Origin: Ignelater luminosus
Taxonomy: Eukaryota > Arthropoda > Insecta > Coleoptera > Elateridae
Assembly: GCA_011009095.1 (NCBI GenBank)
Contig: VTPC01000790.1
Span: 49,019 to 113,018, forward strand
Length of the DNA stretch: 64,000 nt
Reading direction: 5' to 3'
Of this stretch, positions 60,560 through 64,000 are shown one piece after another; the first letter of the stretch is position 1, and the number at the start of each line of letters is the position of its first letter. Position numbers and translations under genes: made by a program. The notes beneath the pieces are model-generated. The model was not told where the DNA came from. It saw only the letters and a list, made by a program, of their open reading frames with translations, and did not search any database.

Positions 60560-63100
60560 ACCCTTAATTGCAGACTTCAAATTATGTAAGCTTCTCACTA
60601 ACGTATTGTATACGAAGGAAATTTTCAAAGTAGAAGTTCACATTTCTTATAACGTCATTGTTTACTAAACAATCTTTTCTTCTGTATGAACGCATTAATT
60701 ACGTACATTTTACATGCCGGTTAATTTTTACATGTTTAGTAGAAGTATCTTTCTGAAAGGTTCTTTTTAATGCACACCGTTTCCTTGTTATTTAATACAC
60801 TTACAATTTACACACAAACTTATTGTTATATTTGTTAAATAAAAACATACTTTAAGATTTTATTAGTACTGTAGATAACATCCCTGATCTAAACTTTACA
60901 AGTTGTTGTCATTACTAAGTTTAATCACACTTGAACAGAATGTTTATTTGTGTATTAACCCGACACAACTATAACCTCAAACTTCTTGCATAAGCAGGGA
61001 TGTGAATTGGGCAACTGCAGAATGGATTCACCAATTGGGATTAAATTGAACGGGTGGCGCTAGCGACGCCGCCGATAACACAGGCAGGAAAGATATTACG
61101 TGTATGTAAACAGACTGTCCATTCAACTACTTAACATCCAGAAAGTTACCCTTCGATTGTATGATTTTTCCAACATTTCATTAAAAAGATGGTGCAGTAA
61201 CCTTTGGCACAATTAAAAAAAATTGGAAATTGAGAAATTTAAAAATTTATTTGTCTTGCTGTACGAAATTTGCTCTTGAACCGATACGTAGTATGTAGTG
61301 TACTTATATAGTACTTGACCTCTGAAGGTTTTGTCTGCGTCTTCTTTGTCATTTGAGCTCCGAGTCGAATGGCAGATTGATCCATGCTTTAAACACCAGC
61401 GGAGCGAGGAAAGACAAGTCTTCTTTAATGTATAGAAAATGTCGGTTATTACCGAATTTATACTGGAGATTAAACTAATTAAGATTAAATTAAATTTAAT
61501 TAATTTTGATTGCGAATTTATAAAATTTTATCAACAATCAGTTAGTAGTTTAAACTCTGATTAATACTATGCTAGTTTACAAATGCAAACTTAGAAATGT
61601 CTTTATGATTAATTACCCACTCGATATTTGTGCAATGGCTATCACATCCCGGTTAGCTAATCGCTCATCGTAGGGTTATAAATTGTTCCAAATGAAATTA
61701 TGCTTTGTGTTAATTGCATTAAATCCGCTTGACTGCAGTGAGAACGAATGCGCTTAATTATTTTAGAAAATTGTTATGTATTTTAGTTTTAGGGAAGTTC
61801 TAATTGTGAATAACTTAATATGTCTTTCAATTTTAAAACATTACAACTTGTTTTCATTTTTGAGAAGCTCTGTAGAAATTGTCTGCAGCGGGCTCTCGTA
61901 TGTAGTAGTAGTACACACTATTTAGGATTATTCCCCGTCGTGTATTTCCATTTCTACCTCTTGCATTATAATCCAGTCATTTTGGATTTTTACGGAGAAT
62001 TTTTTCTGGATGTTTCTTTGCACATACCTTTATTAAGATATTAGAGGCAGCGAAGGTTGGGCTGAGTGAGGGAATTTAAGACTTTCGAAAAATGAGCTCT
62101 TTAGGAAAATTAGCTTAGAAAAAAAAATATTAGAAACCATAATTAAAACTTTCTTTGAAAGCATAACACAGATCTCGTTCATTTTCTTGTGATGCATTAG
62201 ATTTTACTTTTTTTATTTTCAGAGTTTTTTAATGGGGATTTACAATATCTTCAACCTTATCTAACTCTTTTTGTTCATATTTGAGAGGCTTTTAAAGCTA
62301 GAGCTTAATAGTACTATAATAAGCTGATTTCTCATTTTACCTCTTTTGGTATCTACTTGTATAAAATAACAGCAGCTTTCAAAGTGAGATTTGGAATCCC
62401 GATAATATTTAAATGTCTAGTTTAAAGCTTCTTCTGAACTAGGCTGATGTTCTAAAAGAAACTTATTCCGACATTCAAAACGGCAAGTTTATCGGTACTC
62501 AGATATTTATAAAATTCAAAAATTTCTAAAATAATTTTAACCTTGAAAAGTTGTCACTGCATTGTATTTTTCTGGCCTGATTTAATCACGGTCTTTTTTA
62601 GGTAGCCAGGAATCATAGATTTTAACTTTCAAACATTTATAGGGCAAATCAGAAGATTTGTTCTTGGATACTATTCATCATGTCAAACTATATGTCCTGA
62701 ATCAGGACTACTGATTTCTCAGATGATAGCATCATGGGTTTCAATGAAAGAAATACTTTTTACTGTCCGAAAACTACTAAGTTGATATTACATTCTTTCT
62801 ACCCGATGGTAGATTGTGCCTAATTGCAAAGCAAAAAACAAGAAACAATCAGAATGATTTACAAGAAAAACTATTCAAAACGTAAAAATGAGGAAATTTG
62901 TAATTTTAGACTCGAAAGTACTCTATAGTATAATCGAGTGGTGGATCTTCTTGATGACAGTTTAGATATTCTCAAGATATAAATTAAAAAGCGGTAAAAA
63001 CTAACAAAGAGCGTACAACCATATAAAATGAAGAATTTATGAAATATCGTGCTACTCGTAGTTTGCAGAAGAAGCTTTCATGATCAAAATTATAAAGTTA
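60560..63100. other. DNA upstream of the NALF-like gene, no gene recognised
   Basis: AT-rich with two better-composed blocks at about 60990-61110 and 61640-61760, which could be upstream regulatory DNA. No supported coding segment; the 74-codon plus-strand frame at 61820-62044 looks like chance. Confidence 0.4.
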
Positions 63101-63117
63101 TATCTTAGGAAATTATG

Positions 63118-63455
63118 GAATTTTCAGGAAAACCTCGATAATTAAAATGCCTTTTTCTAAAGAAGGTAAATCAGCAATTTTTGAAAGTAATAATTAAGTA
63201 ACCAAAATCTTCTAATAACTACGTTTTTGAACTTTCCGTTTAGTCAGATTGATGTTACTCAATGCTCAATGTTTAGAATGGTGGGGTTACAATTTTTCAG
63301 GATTTCATTAGATTTCAAGATTTTGTAAAAAAATTGAAATTTATTTCATTCGAATGGGTTTTTCTAAAGAAAGTAAATCAGCAATTTTTCAAATCAACGA
63401 TCAATTGACGATAAAATAAAACTGCTCAGAATGGTGACCAAAATCTTCAAATCAG
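63118..63455. repeat. Diverged tandem repeat, period about 206 bp
   Basis: TTTTTCTAAAGAA followed by GTAAATCAGCAATTTTT occurs near 63153 and again near 63359. ACCAAAATCTTC follows each copy (near 63200 and 63440), and ATTTTCAGGA precedes each (near 63119 and 63293). A faint third match (ATAACCAAAAC) occurs near 63830. It could be the edge of a satellite-like array or an old duplication. Confidence 0.65.
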
Positions 63456-63459
63456 CTCA

Positions 63460-64000
63460 GATGAGTAGCGTTGATGAGACCTACCACTCGTACACTTTGC
63501 ATAATGTAAACATTACAAACAAACAAATCTTGGGGCCATATGATCTAAGTAGTTAGTGTCCAGATTGATAAAACAAACAACAGCTAACAAAATCTCCAAA
63601 AATCTTAATTTTTGGATTTTTCTTTGATATTAAAATTGATGTTTCTTACAGAATAAAATGACTGTTTAGCATTTTGGAACTGGAATAATAAGATATATGT
63701 AGCTGCTCAAAATGCTAAACCAAAAGTGTTAAATATCTTAATTTTGTATAAGTATTGACATTTTTATATTGAAGTTAACAGAGTAAATTCAAAATCCCCA
63801 AGAAACTTTTAACAGTTGATCGTTACATAACCAAAACATATTTGCTCCAAATGGCAATTAAAGCTTATAGAAATTCACTTTTTTTTAGAAGTGTAATATT
63901 TTTCGATTGCCATAAACGGCAAACAAATAGCGGATAACATATTTGCTCTATGGTATTAGTTGGGTTTACAGATCTTTTATGGCGACCATTGGCTCCTTTC
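63460..64000. other. AT-rich DNA, nothing further recognised
   Basis: May contain faint further copies of the repeat to its left. No coding segment supported. Confidence 0.4.

Overview
This is a eukaryotic, AT-rich window, most consistent with an insect nuclear genome and possibly a beetle, although nothing seen fixes the order. The evidence is the low background GC, the long gene-free stretches, and degraded Copia, piggyBac, Tc1/mariner and LINE copies with hairpin MITEs. A 400-base run of N (6593-6992) marks an assembly gap. No bacterial-type operon, CRISPR array, rRNA gene or intact tRNA gene is visible.

Layout. 1-1.1 kb: no recognised gene. 1.1-2.0 kb: dead Copia gag-protease remnant on the + strand. 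2.09-3.17 kb: broken copy of a multicopy gene family of unknown function on the - strand. 3.2-12.3 kb: unrecognised AT-rich DNA with the gap. 12.28-12.45 kb: hairpin MITE with a TA target site. 17.2-18.6 kb: dead piggyBac transposase on the - strand. 22.06-22.26 kb: probable tRNA-derived SINE on the - strand. 26.55-28.76 kb: LINE remnant on the - strand with reverse transcriptase motifs, and upstream of it an array of diverged 115-120 bp monomers that looks like a LINE 5' promoter region. 31.68-32.63 kb: foldback element interrupted by a Tc1-like fragment; the intact arm preserves the empty target site. 33.3-34.7 kb: a 21-bp minisatellite and a cluster of GTATCTAGATAC-type palindromes. 34.7-51.2 kb: scattered ends of an ACAGGGTG-type repeat family. 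41.58-41.70 kb: a weak candidate terminal exon on the - strand. 63.1-63.5 kb: diverged repeat of about 206 bp.

The one convincing cellular gene is at 59.52-60.03 kb on the - strand. It is a GC-rich first coding exon encoding a signal peptide and a cysteine-rich domain resembling the NALCN-channel auxiliary factor family (FAM155/NALF, NLF-1), ending at a clear splice donor. Its promoter and 5' leader probably lie in the GC island up to about 60.5 kb, with short upstream ORFs and a YY1/Pho-like motif. The remaining exons were not found in the window. If transcription runs leftward through a long first intron, part or all of the DNA to the left may be intronic, including several better-composed blocks that could be regulatory.

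I see no convincing new biological system. The most informative structures are the nested foldback/Tc1 insertion, the LINE monomer array, and the NALF-like gene with its leader.
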